A stretch of 64,000 bases of DNA from JASGIT01 sp047601665 (GCA_047601665.1 JASGIT010000001.1:4340001-4404000); one strand, 5' to 3'; positions 34,732-44,555 are shown, counted from the first letter of the stretch. Numbers and translations: made by a program. Notes: generated by a model not told the origin, from the sequence alone.

Positions 34732-36618
34732 ATGCAGCAAGTACGTATGGCCATCATCGGCATGGGCCCGCGCGGCCTCATGGTGCTCGAGCGGGTGCTG
34801 GAGCATGCAAGCAGGTTGCCCGCGTCAGTGCATCTGCAGATCGACGTCTACGACGATGGCGTTGCAGGGGAAGGCAGCCACCGCTCGGTACAGCCCGAAC
34901 ACCTGCTCATCAACACGGTGGCCTCGCAGGTCACCATCTTCGCGCCCACAAGCCGGGCGGGCGGCACTGGCGGTATCTCTCTGGTCGAGTGGGCACATGA
35001 ATCGGGCTACCGGCGCCATGGTGACCGTTTCTGGCGCCAAGCGCCTGAGGACGGCGAGCCGATCACCGAAGCCGATCACCTGCCACGCAGCCTGCTCGGC
35101 GAATACCTCCGCTGGGCCTGCCAGCGCATCGTCGGTATGCTGCCCCACCACGTGGCCATGATCCAGCACCGACAGCGGGTCACAGACCTGATTCCCTGCA
35201 ATGATGCATATCGCGTGGTGTGCGCCGACGGACAGGATCTGCCGGCCGACTATGTCTTCCTCACCACAGGGCACGGACACCGCCAGCCCACCGCTGAGGA
35301 CCGCTCCTTCTCCGAGTTCGTCGCGCGCTGCGAGTCCCGCAACGACTGCCTTTCCTACTTTCCCACACCCTATCCCATCGAGGCGCTGGACCGTATTCCG
35401 TCCGCCGCCACGGTCGCCATCCAGGGCCTGGGCCTGACCGCGCACGATGTCATCTCGGCGCTGACGTTGGGACGCGGCGGCCGTTACGTGCGGTCGGCGG
35501 GGGAGATGCGCTATGAACCCTCCGGCCAAGAGCCGCGCATGCTGCTGTTCTCGCGCAACTGCCTGCCCTTCGCGGCCCGTGGCATCAACCAGAAAGGCCT
35601 CACGGGCCGCCACCAGGCTCGCTTCTTCACCGCGGACGCCGTGGCCCGTTTGCGGCAAGCCACACTCGCCGCCACGGGCGATTCGCGCCTGGACTTTCAG
35701 GCCGACATCCTTCCGCTCGTCCTGAAGGAGATGGCATATGCGTACCGCTGTGTGGTGCAACGTGGCGAAGGTCGTGACGATTACCCAGTCGAGGGGTTCG
35801 AGCCGACGCCATATGAGCTGCAGGCCCTGGAGTTCATTCTCTGGCCGCTGAAGCGGCGCGCCTTCCCCTCCTTCGACAAATTCCACGCCTTCGTGCACGC
35901 GTGGATCGAACAGGACCTCCTCGAGGCGGCGAAGGGCAACCAGTCGAGTCCGGTGAAAGCCGCCACCGACGTGCTGCGCGACACGCGCGAAGCCCTGCGG
36001 GCTGCCGTGGAACATGGGGGGCTCACGCCCTACTCGCATCGCTTCTTCGTGCAGGACTTCAACGCGGCCACGAATCGCGTGGCCTTCGGCCCGCCGCGCC
36101 AGCGCAACGTCGAATACCTGGCGCTGTGGCGGGCGGGCCTGATCGATATCACCGGAGGTCCCGGTGCACAGGTGGCGGTGGATGATGGCCTGGCGCGCTT
36201 TCGGATCGAGGCGCCCTACCCCGAAGGCATGCAATGCAGTGAAGCCGACGTCCTCGTGGTCGCCCGACTGGACGCCTACTCGCCGCTGACGGATGCCTCG
36301 CCGCTTACAGCCCACCTGCTCAAGCGCGGCCTGATACGGCCCTTCCGCAACGGCAACTACCATCCCTGCGGCATCGACATCACCCCGTCGATGCACCCGA
36401 TCGGTATCGATGGGGCCGCGCAAGAGAACATCTGGGTGCTCGGTTACCCGGCCGAGGGAGCCCACTTCTACACGCATGCGCTGCCACGGCCGCACATTGC
36501 ATCGCGGCAGACCGAGGATGCGCAGCGCTGCATCCTGGAGATGTTCTCAACCATCTCTCGGCAGTCGACACATGGCAACAGTCCACCCCGGCCTGTCGCG
36601 GCGGGAGCCGCGCCATGA
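34732..36618 (+). CDS. FAD/NAD(P)-binding protein (NAD_binding_9 type)
   Basis: The 628-residue protein starts with a dinucleotide-binding motif (RMAIIGMGPRGLMVLERVL) and has HLLINTVASQVTIFAP, YVFLTTGHGH and a second nucleotide-binding stretch (TVAIQGLGLTAHDVISALTL), as in the FAD/NAD(P)-binding proteins of PF13454. The C-terminal block includes NIWVLGYPAEGAHFYTHALP. A redox or N-hydroxylating activity on an amino-acid-derived product is plausible but unproven. CAGGAAGAGG precedes the ATG at 34732. Downstream of the KamA-like gene and 51 bases before the transporter gene, presumably one operon. Confidence 0.8.
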   Translation: MQQVRMAIIGMGPRGLMVLERVLEHASRLPASVHLQIDVYDDGVAGEGSHRSVQPEHLLINTVASQVTIFAPTSRAGGTGGISLVEWAHESGYRRHGDRFWRQAPEDGEPITEADHLPRSLLGEYLRWACQRIVGMLPHHVAMIQHRQRVTDLIPCNDAYRVVCADGQDLPADYVFLTTGHGHRQPTAEDRSFSEFVARCESRNDCLSYFPTPYPIEALDRIPSAATVAIQGLGLTAHDVISALTLGRGGRYVRSAGEMRYEPSGQEPRMLLFSRNCLPFAARGINQKGLTGRHQARFFTADAVARLRQATLAATGDSRLDFQADILPLVLKEMAYAYRCVVQRGEGRDDYPVEGFEPTPYELQALEFILWPLKRRAFPSFDKFHAFVHAWIEQDLLEAAKGNQSSPVKAATDVLRDTREALRAAVEHGGLTPYSHRFFVQDFNAATNRVAFGPPRQRNVEYLALWRAGLIDITGGPGAQVAVDDGLARFRIEAPYPEGMQCSEADVLVVARLDAYSPLTDASPLTAHLLKRGLIRPFRNGNYHPCGIDITPSMHPIGIDGAAQENIWVLGYPAEGAHFYTHALPRPHIASRQTEDAQRCILEMFSTISRQSTHGNSPPRPVAAGAAP

Positions 36619-36669
36619 ATTCTCTCTCCCCGTCCGTTCGAGCGCGCGGGTGCCCAAGGAGTTTGATCC

Positions 36670-37683
36670 GTGCCTGCGCCGCCGCCCGGTCCGGCTGAGA
36701 CGCTCGGCGGAAAGCCGTCTCCCGCGCCACAGGCAGCCCGTCCCTCCTCTCGCCAGGTGCACGCGGTCTTCTGGGCGCTGGTACCCGTCATGCTGCTCGG
36801 AGCGGCGGATCAAGCGATCGTTGCCCCAGCGCTGGGCGTTATGGCCACAACGTTCAACAGCCGTGACGACATCGTCTGGGTGGTGACCGTCTATCTGCTG
36901 AGCGCCATCGCCGACACGCCGTTGGCCGGACGGCTGAGCGACATTCACGGACGCTGGAGCGTGGTGCTTGGTGCACTGGCACTGTTCCTGGCTGGAGGAC
37001 TGCTGTGCGGATCGGCGCCCACCCTGGGATCGCTTCTCGTCGGGCGTGCGATCCAGGGCTTTGGTGGAGGCGCCCTCATCGCGCTGCCCAATGCCATCGT
37101 CGCCGACCTGCTGTCACCGCGTGAGCGCGGGCGCTACCAGGCCTACATCTCCGGCACCAATGCAATGGCTGGCCTCGCCAGTCCGCTGGTGGGAGCATTC
37201 CTTTCCAGCCACGGCAGCTGGCGTTGGATCTTCTGGCTGCAGATGCCGCTGGTCATGATTGCCGCAGCTGCTTGCTGGTGCACCCTCGGCGACCGATCCG
37301 CTGGCCCGCGGCGAGGCGGACTCGACCCGCTCGGCGTGGCCCTGATGTCTGCCGCGACCGCCTGCTTGCTGCTGGCGCTGTCCTGGGCCGGCCGTCGGAT
37401 CGGCTGGACGCAGTTGCCCAATCGACGCCAATCTGGACGCAGTTCAGGAAGCCACGAAGGTCTGAGCGACGAGAAAGCGAGCATCGTCGCCGAGCAAGCG
37501 ACGCTGAGCCAGCAGGCTGCCGGGGCCGCGCCCGTTCCCGCCGATCTGCAGGCGAAGATCGCCGACGCAGCGGCTCGACTGACCAAGGTCAGCGACGAGT
37601 TGACCGCCAACGCAATGAACGCCACATCACTCGATATGGAGTACGACCGCGCCTTGAGCGCGCTGGGTCTCAAGCGCGCCTAG
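36670..37683 (+). pseudogene. MFS transporter, 5' part fused to foreign 3' sequence
   Basis: Residues 1-248 are the N-terminal part of a DHA2-like major facilitator exporter: membrane segments starting FWALVPVMLLGAADQAIV, the motif-A-like segment GRLSDIHGRWSVVLG, and GRAIQGFGGGALIALPNAIV. At about position 37,414 the membrane protein stops and an 88-residue hydrophilic helical tail follows (DEKASIVAEQATLSQQAAG ... MEYDRALSALGLKRA). A 12-bp direct repeat CTGGACGCAGTT at 37404 and 37433 marks the junction. AAGGAG precedes the GTG start. Transport is probably lost because the second half is missing; the tail is the 3' end of an unrelated gene. Confidence 0.75.
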
Positions 37684-37689
37684 CAAGGG

Positions 37690-40600
37690 CTACTTTTGAG
37701 TCAACGGCTGTGCGGCTGCGGCCGCTCCTTGAGATGACAGCCTGGGGAACGGAGCATCGAAGCCGCTGCTCTGCTGTACATACCAGGACCCACCGAACCC
37801 CCGGCGCTGGAGAATCTTCTCCAGTCCACGCAGGTCGACGATTTCGCAGCTAGTTTGCTCTGTTTTCGTGTTCGGACCGCGCACGAGTTCGCACTGGGCC
37901 CGGTTGATGAAGCAATAGGCGCCATAGCGCGCCACAGGCTCCGCGGCCGGATCCTTCTCCTGATAGCACACGCCAGTCGTTGGCAGCGCGTCGGGCGGAA
38001 ACCAGACTTCGATGACACCAGGGGAATACGCCAAGCTGGGCGGCAGCTTCTTGATCTCCCATGCGCCCTTTGGTGCCAGCTGCTCGGCGCAAGGAACGGA
38101 CTCGTCATCGGAGTATCGGATGGTAGTGCGGGTCGGCGCACGAGGCGCCGCACGGTTCGCGCGTCTGGCCGTGTCCCGCACGTCTTCGACGAGCGGGACC
38201 TTTGCGCCTAGGCTCTGCCACGGGGCTCGGTATCCTTGCACGGAATCTCGAAGCTCGGGTCCGAAGATTTGGACGTAGATCGTCTGTCCGGCACACACAC
38301 CACTGCCGGACCTTGTCGCCGCCGCAGAGGCCGATGACGAGACGACGGTCGGCGTGGGCGATGAGGCGCCGGTCGAGACGGGTGCGGACGAGGGCGTGGA
38401 CACGGGGTTCGACGCCGGGCTCGACGCCGGATAAGACACGGGTGGCGATGCCCCTGTCGAGGCGGGTGATGACACGGTCGACGACGCACCGGACGAGACG
38501 CCGGACTCAGCGGACGACGCACCGAGCGAGGCCCAATCAACGGCGCAACCTGCAGCTTTGAGTTCTGCCTCGGTGGCACCGGGCCATGAACAGGCACGAC
38601 TCCCCCGTGGGCGAAGCAACGTCCCGAAACGAGGTAAAGCGGTGTCCAATAGCGTGTAAAGGTCCGGCGTGGGTATGGGAGTCGTCGGATTCAGGCAGTT
38701 CGCCGAGGCGTCGGTTCCGGCGTATGAACGAACCCAGTAGTGCGGCTCGCACCTGAACGCGCCAGGACTTGGGAGCATGACGCAGCTGTCCAGCGGCTGC
38801 TTTGTGACCACGCGATCGCATGAAGGGTGCTTCGGACTTTCCGAACTGCACAGCTCGACGGTGGTCTTGGCGATCTGCTGCATCAGCGAGCTCTGCCGGA
38901 AGGCGGTCTTGTTGCCGTCGTTGCAGACCTCCTCGTTAATGCGTGCGAGGTTGCTCGCCATCTTTCCGAGCGCGGCGTCATTGAGATGCGCGGCATCTGC
39001 TGCCGAGGCTCGTGGATCGGTAGGCGTCGGAGCAATCTTGCCGAAGTCGTCGGCGAGCTCCTTGAGCAGCGCCGGATCGATGTGACGATTGCTGCGCATC
39101 GCGTCGAGCTGCGTGTCCAATACCTGCCAGGCAGACGACGCCATCGTGGCCAGTGCTCCCAGGCTCAAGGACGCGGTCACCGCACCCGTGGCCGCGATCC
39201 GGGACGGAATGCGCTTCGGCTCGGCCTTGCTGCGCAAGCTGTCGTGAACTGGGGCGGAGATCGAACCATCGTCAGCTTGGAACCATACACTGGCGTGGCT
39301 CGTCAACTCGTTGAGGAACGAGGAGCGAAGGTGTCCGCCGAGCAGCGTTCCCAGCTGGAAATAGCTCTCCCACTGGGCTTCGCTGAAGAATTGGTCCGTG
39401 GTCGGCTCCTGCGGGAAGAGCCGGTTGTCGGCCTTGAAGTTCACGAGATCGACAGGTGCGCCGGCGCACATGTTGGGCTTGACGACGACGATGTAGCCCG
39501 TTGCACCGGTTCGGCGATAGTCGACGCGAGCTAGGCACAGACACGCATGGCCGTCTTCGGAAGCGAGATCATTGAGTGACCCGAAGGCGAGCGGCGGATT
39601 GCTCGGATCGGATGGGTTGCGTGCGGCCGGACGCAAGAACGTGATCTCCGCCTGTAGGTCGATACGGGCCTTGCGCACAAGGTTCTCCAGATCGCCGAAG
39701 GCGTATCGCGGATCAGCGCCGCAGTCGGCCAGCACGATCAACTCGCACTCTTCTCGCAGCAACGCGTAGGCCGCCGTGTTCTCGAAGTGTCCCCCATCCG
39801 AGAGATACCAATCGCGGCGCTCCGTCCCGGTGAAGCTGCCGCGCAACTCGCCGAGCAGTTGACCGTACTTGCCGATCATCGCCCCCGTGGGCTTACGGGC
39901 CGTCAGACCTTCGCTGTCCCACCAGTAGCCCAGGCGAATGCCTGCCATCGTCAGCAGCGCTGCAAGACCGGGACGAGTCGTGGCTCCGAGGCCAGGGGCG
40001 ACAGCTGCACCCGAAATCGCGGTCCATGCGCCAAGCGTCAAGCCCCCGGACTGCCCCTCAAGCTGATACCACCGCTCTTGTCCGACGCAGACGTGGCAGC
40101 GGGGCCCGACGGTCATGGACAGGCCTTTGCGATCCGTGTTGAACAAGCCATGCTCCACGTCTTGCGTCTGGTTTATGCACACGTTCAAGAGGTGCACCGG
40201 ACCGCCCTTCTCATAGGGTGCATAGGACGTCATGTTCAGATCGTCGCCGCCGGAAACCTCACGCACGGATTTGAAGTTGCCGCCAGTTGCGGCCATCGCC
40301 GGATACTGGCCGAGCGGTCCGCCTTGCGCGTCCCTAAAGCGATCGCGATTAGTAGCGCCGAGATAGCTGCGGACTAGGCGTGCCCGGTAGAAGGCAAAGA
40401 GGGAAGAACGGTTCAGGAAGCCTCGATTACCGCGCGAGATGAGCATGAAGATCAGTGGCAGAAGTTCGATGACGCCGAGCCACAGAAAGCTGATCGTCCA
40501 GCGCAGCCCGGACTGAGAGTCGAACAGCGGCAATGTGACGCTTCGATGCACAAGACTCATCCAGAACACGACCAGCGCCAACATCGCCCCGAGGCCGGCC

Positions 40601-41817
40601 AGATTCATCAACTCTGCGAGCAGCATTCTGGACAGCGGGGAGAGCCCACGCGGAAGGTCGCCGATCTGCGGCAGCAGCGCTCGCAACACGACGATCGTCA
40701 GTGCGATACCGCCGGCGGTCCCGGCAGGATTGCTCGAGGCGACGGCCAGTTGCCAGGCACACAGATCGGCCAGGCCCAGGACCGCGATCGCAAGTCCAAT
40801 CTGCGCTGTCGCCGCGAGCGCGGCGGTCAGACGGTTGCGTGCAAGTTCCAGCGTGGCCGTTTGCACGGCCATGACCTTGGCGACCACGCTTCCGATGAAC
40901 AGCGCGAGCAAGGAGCCTCCCACCACGATCAGCGAGAGGGTGACGGAGGAGACGCTCTGGCTCAGATCGCGCAGTGCATTGAAGACGTTCCACGCGATGC
41001 CCGACGCCACGGCGAGGCTGCACACGGCCACCACCCAGCGAAATCCTGGCAAGGCGGATCCCTCGTCCGGCAAACACCAGTACGCGGCGGCGACAACGCC
41101 GGAGGCGAACACCACCGGAGGCAGGAAGATCCACAGTGTTGGCCACTGGGCGAAAAGGACAACCATGCCCGGGGGCGATCCGACCGACCCGAGCACGGCC
41201 TCCCCCATTAGCCAGACGATGAGATCGAACCCAACCAGCAATCCGCCGAGCAGCAGACTGATGATCGCGATCTCGATATGGATGCCAAGCAGGTTGCGGC
41301 CGAAATTGGCGCAGGCGAACAGTGCGTCCTTCAGGCCATGGGGTATCAGATATCTGCCGTTGGCGCGCAGCCAGAACGCGAACCAGCGCTTGTCCGCTGT
41401 GGAGAGAGCCTCCTCAACCTGCCCGATGTTCGCGTTCTGGCAGAACTTGCCCAGCATGGAGCCGATGTATCCGCCGCCCGAGACCGTGGAGAGGATATCG
41501 AAGCGGTGCAGCACCCGGTTTTGCGCGAGCGCTTTGAGCAGCCCAAAGCAGAACGTGGCGCTGCGGATACCTCCGCCGGATAGCGCCAGCCCCCAGGTCC
41601 CGTCACTCGAGCGCTCGGCAAGCTCGCCACTCAGCGCGCGCCGGCGCTGCGCGACCATCGTCTTGATCGCACTTGGGGAAGCGGTTGCAGGTGCAGCGCC
41701 TGACGGCACCACCGCCGGCTTACCCGATCCGGAGATTGGTGTGATCCCGGACACGTTCGAGGACTTCTCCGTCGAGCCCGAACTTGCCTGTGGAGCCTGC
41801 TCCCGTGCATTCGTCAT
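37690..41817 (-). CDS. giant patatin-like phospholipase split by a transmembrane bundle
   Basis: The 1,375-residue protein has a disordered N-terminus (1-75), then a patatin half with the oxyanion loop GGGIRS (81-86) and nucleophile S113 in STVSGGGYIGS. About eight membrane segments follow (roughly 175-520), then the second patatin half with catalytic aspartate near D674 in YLSDGGHFENT. The C-terminal third has one more hydrophobic segment, cysteine pairs, a long Ser/Pro/Ala linker and a terminal domain with RTTIRYSDDESVPCAEQLAP. CCGGAGGAAC precedes the ATG. Patatins cleave acyl chains from lipids; several are defence effectors. A membrane protein-CHAT-Pepco operon is on the other side of a 1.5-kb gap. 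Confidence 0.85.
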   Translation of the reverse strand: MTNAREQAPQASSGSTEKSSNVSGITPISGSGKPAVVPSGAAPATASPSAIKTMVAQRRRALSGELAERSSDGTWGLALSGGGIRSATFCFGLLKALAQNRVLHRFDILSTVSGGGYIGSMLGKFCQNANIGQVEEALSTADKRWFAFWLRANGRYLIPHGLKDALFACANFGRNLLGIHIEIAIISLLLGGLLVGFDLIVWLMGEAVLGSVGSPPGMVVLFAQWPTLWIFLPPVVFASGVVAAAYWCLPDEGSALPGFRWVVAVCSLAVASGIAWNVFNALRDLSQSVSSVTLSLIVVGGSLLALFIGSVVAKVMAVQTATLELARNRLTAALAATAQIGLAIAVLGLADLCAWQLAVASSNPAGTAGGIALTIVVLRALLPQIGDLPRGLSPLSRMLLAELMNLAGLGAMLALVVFWMSLVHRSVTLPLFDSQSGLRWTISFLWLGVIELLPLIFMLISRGNRGFLNRSSLFAFYRARLVRSYLGATNRDRFRDAQGGPLGQYPAMAATGGNFKSVREVSGGDDLNMTSYAPYEKGGPVHLLNVCINQTQDVEHGLFNTDRKGLSMTVGPRCHVCVGQERWYQLEGQSGGLTLGAWTAISGAAVAPGLGATTRPGLAALLTMAGIRLGYWWDSEGLTARKPTGAMIGKYGQLLGELRGSFTGTERRDWYLSDGGHFENTAAYALLREECELIVLADCGADPRYAFGDLENLVRKARIDLQAEITFLRPAARNPSDPSNPPLAFGSLNDLASEDGHACLCLARVDYRRTGATGYIVVVKPNMCAGAPVDLVNFKADNRLFPQEPTTDQFFSEAQWESYFQLGTLLGGHLRSSFLNELTSHASVWFQADDGSISAPVHDSLRSKAEPKRIPSRIAATGAVTASLSLGALATMASSAWQVLDTQLDAMRSNRHIDPALLKELADDFGKIAPTPTDPRASAADAAHLNDAALGKMASNLARINEEVCNDGNKTAFRQSSLMQQIAKTTVELCSSESPKHPSCDRVVTKQPLDSCVMLPSPGAFRCEPHYWVRSYAGTDASANCLNPTTPIPTPDLYTLLDTALPRFGTLLRPRGSRACSWPGATEAELKAAGCAVDWASLGASSAESGVSSGASSTVSSPASTGASPPVSYPASSPASNPVSTPSSAPVSTGASSPTPTVVSSSASAAATRSGSGVCAGQTIYVQIFGPELRDSVQGYRAPWQSLGAKVPLVEDVRDTARRANRAAPRAPTRTTIRYSDDESVPCAEQLAPKGAWEIKKLPPSLAYSPGVIEVWFPPDALPTTGVCYQEKDPAAEPVARYGAYCFINRAQCELVRGPNTKTEQTSCEIVDLRGLEKILQRRGFGGSWYVQQSSGFDAPFPRLSSQGAAAAAQPLTQK

Positions 41818-42363
41818 AAGTGTTCCTCCGGACCGGTGTGCACGTCGCTGCTTGCGATTTCTTCGTGGACTTGTGCCAACACTGGCCGCTCGGCTCAAGG
41901 TCGTGGACGCGTATTGCGCTAAGCCCCTCCGCTCCGCGCAGTTATCGAACGTTTTGGCTGGCAGGTCAACCCTCAAACTGACGAGATTCGCGCAAGCTTG
42001 CGTGCATCCAATGCGGAACATGGAGCCATCAGCGCCGTGGACGCCCACGTCTCGGCCCGCTCCCTCATCGACGATACTGATGCGCGACGCTCGCCAAGTA
42101 CGCAGCGTTACGCTGACGACGCTCTCTGAGCACTCCGCGAGTGCCTCCGGCGTTGTTGCCGGAGGTTTCGCGATGCGGCGCTTCGCAGCTGGCAGGCCAA
42201 GCGCGGCATGCGCCTGCTGCGCGGCTCATCAATCGAGGGGACGAACTGGTGTCGTGGCCAGGCGATCCAGTGGTGCAGAGGATATGCGCCGCTTCGTCAG
42301 GGTTGATGGCGGGCGTTGCGCGCAACGTACGGCTCGAATTGGCACGCGAGGCGATCCACCGGT
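41818..42363. other. non-coding stretch upstream of the patatin gene
   Basis: No gene can be supported here. The stretch carries the ribosome binding site of the patatin gene at its left end and a GC-rich hairpin at 42144. Open frames through it lack ribosome binding sites and show no recognisable protein. Confidence 0.4.
42144..42165. terminator. GC-rich stem-loop, terminator-like
   Basis: CCTCCGGC and GCCGGAGG form a perfect 8-bp stem with a six-base loop, followed on the + strand by TTTCG. It may be an intrinsic terminator or a leader hairpin, but the T-run is short. Confidence 0.35.
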
Positions 42364-42508
42364 TCATAGCGCCAGGAAGAGCCTTTGCATGAGACCGACA
42401 AGCAATATTGCCAGTGCCCAATGAGCACCCACAGCGGGAACCCACGCTCGATCTAGCAGCGAGCATCTGAGACCCAAGTACCACGTTGCCAAGTCACTCG
42501 AGCAGGAA

Positions 42509-42646
42509 CTACACAAGCAATCCCACGCAGACGAGCACCACCCACCCCAGTATCGATCTTGGAACCGCAGGGTAGTAGATGGCCAGCAGCGCACAGATCA
42601 GAAAGCCGGGAAATCCGAGGAAGAGCAAAATGTTTCGCGGCTTCAT
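42509..42646 (-). CDS. possible tiny membrane protein
   Basis: The 45-residue frame MKPRNILLFLGFPGFLICAL... encodes two hydrophobic helices (NILLFLGFPGFLICALLAIY and ILGWVVLVCVGLLV). Another hydrophobic frame continues downstream on the same strand to 42364 (LAILLVGLMQRLFLAL), so an ancestral longer gene may be frameshifted near 42,500. It follows another small membrane frame by about ten bases. No family is recognised and no strong ribosome binding site is visible. Confidence 0.35.
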   Translation of the reverse strand: MKPRNILLFLGFPGFLICALLAIYYPAVPRSILGWVVLVCVGLLV

Positions 42647-42656
42647 GGTTGCTAGC

Positions 42657-42857
42657 TCAGACTCGATGTGAAGGGCGTTCCTCGTCAGTGTCCCCAACTC
42701 TCTGGCGCATTCGTTGGATAGAAATCGGCAAGATGCCGATGGAGAAAGTCACGACGACAAGAACTGACAAGAACGCAACCCAGGAATTGAGCTCCATGCG
42801 CGAATGACCGACTTGGCCGTAAAAGCCAACGAACGCGCCAAGCGCCCAGCCGATCAC
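42657..42857 (-). CDS. possible small membrane protein
   Basis: The 66-residue frame begins with GTG and has two hydrophobic stretches (IGWALGAFVGFYG and WVAFLSVLVVVTFSIGILPI) and a charged tail (QRMRQRVGDTDEERPSHRV). It lies between the patatin gene and a MITE and is followed by a second tiny membrane frame. Small membrane partners are common near membrane-acting effectors, but nothing beyond topology supports a role here. Confidence 0.35.
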   Translation of the reverse strand: MIGWALGAFVGFYGQVGHSRMELNSWVAFLSVLVVVTFSIGILPISIQRMRQRVGDTDEERPSHRV

Positions 42858-42954
42858 AAGTGGGCGGTTAGCGTTCGCTTTTCAGACAAGGTCACCCTGA
42901 ACATGTCGCTAGCCTACCCGAGAGCCGACGTTTGGCGCTGACTGCTTCTGGCTA

Positions 42955-43114
42955 ATTCTGTTGAAAAACTCGGAAGTTCCCGAGCGCACTGCGCTGGCAG
43001 AAAAATCGACCTCTCAGATCGCCACAGGATCGACGATCTCACATGCGGGAAGGGGTAAGCCCCCCCCCCCGAAAACATTGCTCAAGGCGGAGGCAGGGAG
43101 TTTTTCAACAGAAT
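42955..43114. mobile_element. MITE copy 1 (IS1182-like ends)
   Basis: This 160-bp non-coding element has terminal inverted repeats ATTCTGTTGAAAAACTC / GAGTTTTTCAACAGAAT. A second copy lies at 54177-54333 in the same orientation, differing by scattered substitutions and by the length of a C-run (about 11 Cs here). The same ends border the decayed IS1182-like element at 56563-57196, which suggests that this type of transposase moved it. Confidence 0.9.
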
Positions 43115-43385
43115 AGGCCGGAATGAGCCCATCATTGGTGGCTGTTACCAACCCTTCAGCGACATCCTCTACCTTGATTTGGTCGCGCGGAGCGGTCGCT
43201 CATGCCGAGGGCCGTCAAAGGAATCACTTGAGGCCATCAAGACTTAGCTCCACGGGCGCCAAAGGGCCTGCATCAACGTCGAGGTCTGTCCGCACGGCGC
43301 TACTTCGCTACCATAGATACGACGCCGCAGGAGGAGCTACCCGAGAATGCGTCGGCGGCGCTATATTGTCGCAGGAGGGCAAGCC

Positions 43386-44555
43386 ATGTCGCATGTTCGG
43401 TACGCCAGGAGATTCGTCGACCTGATGTCGCTAGCGGTGGGCATGATCCTCCTGTGCCTCCTGTTCGTCGGGTGCTGGCTGTTGCTTCAGGCCCGGGAGG
43501 ACTCGCACCTGGGCCCCGGCGCAAACGCTTCGTCACCGAGCGCCATCGCTTCATCCTTGGGCAGCCCGGGCGCACGCTCGCCATCCGACTCGAGGGCGAC
43601 GGAGCGGTTCGACATCGCCGATCTATCCCGATCGCGTCAGACGCTCACAATGCTTTGCGTCCTGCTGGCGGGCCTAGTCGGCGGATATCTTCAGTACATG
43701 CGCGAACGGTTCAGCGAGTTGGCCGCAGAACAACAGTCGCAGGGGAAGCGGGGTCGCTATGAGGGTGACATGGGCGGCGCGGGTGACGGCGATGGTGTCC
43801 GTGCGCTGTTGGCCTTCGCTTCTCAACTGCTCATGGGGCTGGGGGCCGCGAGCGTCTTGGGCCTCTTCATTCCGCTGGCGATCGCCAATCCGCCCGGCCT
43901 GTCGATCTACAACCCTTGGGGACTACTCATTCTCGGAGTCATTTCGGGCTACCTTTCGCGCAACATGTTCGGCGGCCTGCAGGCCAAATTCGAGCGACTC
44001 TTCGCCGAACTGCAACGCTCGGGACCCTTGGGCACCGTGGAGGTCACAAGCGCCGTCAAGCAAGGGGTGCTGGACGCGCTGGGTTCCCCCCAGCCCGTCA
44101 ACTTCGATGGCGTCGTCAGCCTGGAAGTCCTCGACCGACACGCGCGAAGCTGCGTCCGATTGGTCGAAGGCGTCTCTTTCGTCGCGTTGACGCCGCACGA
44201 GTCGTACACGGCGCGCATTGTTTTCAGCCGCGAGGAGCGTTCGCATCCGGCGATCCCGAGCGGACTGACGAACGAACAGCGTATCAGGATCGACAGAGGC
44301 GTCGACACCCATCCCGTACCGTTTCAACTCCGGCTGGAGTTGGGCTTCCTGCCGGAGGTCGCCTCTCTCGAACGGTCGGTGGAGCTCGCGGCGCCGTCGC
44401 GCGAAAGCATCGAACAGTTCGACTTCGGGTTTACCGCGAGCAAGCCGAACGACGACACCAGTTCCGATCCGACTGACGTCGTCCTATTCGTGTATCAGAA
44501 CTCGTTGTTCTGCGCGGCCATCAGCCTACCGGTCCGCTGGGAGTTACTCTCGTGA
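43386..44555 (+). CDS. membrane protein partner of the CHAT protease
   Basis: The 389-residue protein has about four membrane segments: near 15-35 (LAVGMILLCLLFVGCWLLL), 88-105 (LTMLCVLLAGLVGGYLQYM), 140-165 (LLMGLGAASVLGLFIPLAIA) and 175-190 (WGLLILGVISGYLS). A soluble C-terminal domain of about 190 residues follows, with a beta-rich pattern. No family is recognised. GCAGGAGGG precedes the ATG at 43386, and the stop overlaps the CHAT gene by GTGA, so the two are translationally coupled. It may be a membrane sensor or pore whose soluble domain is bound or cleaved by the CHAT protease; this is inference. Confidence 0.78.
   Translation: MSHVRYARRFVDLMSLAVGMILLCLLFVGCWLLLQAREDSHLGPGANASSPSAIASSLGSPGARSPSDSRATERFDIADLSRSRQTLTMLCVLLAGLVGGYLQYMRERFSELAAEQQSQGKRGRYEGDMGGAGDGDGVRALLAFASQLLMGLGAASVLGLFIPLAIANPPGLSIYNPWGLLILGVISGYLSRNMFGGLQAKFERLFAELQRSGPLGTVEVTSAVKQGVLDALGSPQPVNFDGVVSLEVLDRHARSCVRLVEGVSFVALTPHESYTARIVFSREERSHPAIPSGLTNEQRIRIDRGVDTHPVPFQLRLELGFLPEVASLERSVELAAPSRESIEQFDFGFTASKPNDDTSSDPTDVVLFVYQNSLFCAAISLPVRWELLS

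Noticed and set aside
34825..36495. 556-residue open frame antisense to the FAD/NAD(P)-binding gene
   Set aside because: Rich in H, R and Q as expected of a mirror frame, with no recognisable motif; the + strand gene has a P-loop-like nucleotide-binding motif and a good start.
38280..38560. Repetitive GACGAG/GTCGGC-like stretch considered as a tandem DNA repeat or CRISPR
   Set aside because: It encodes the irregular Ser/Pro/Ala linker of the patatin protein; there is no fixed repeat length and no spacers. No CRISPR array was seen anywhere in the window.
40535..42424. 629-residue + strand frame across the patatin gene start
   Set aside because: It mirrors the patatin coding strand and runs into non-coding sequence; composition is serine/alanine/arginine-rich without motifs.
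43061..43071. C-run in MITE copy 1 considered as a phase-variable tract
   Set aside because: It lies in a non-coding MITE with no promoter or frame to switch; its length may also be a sequencing artefact.
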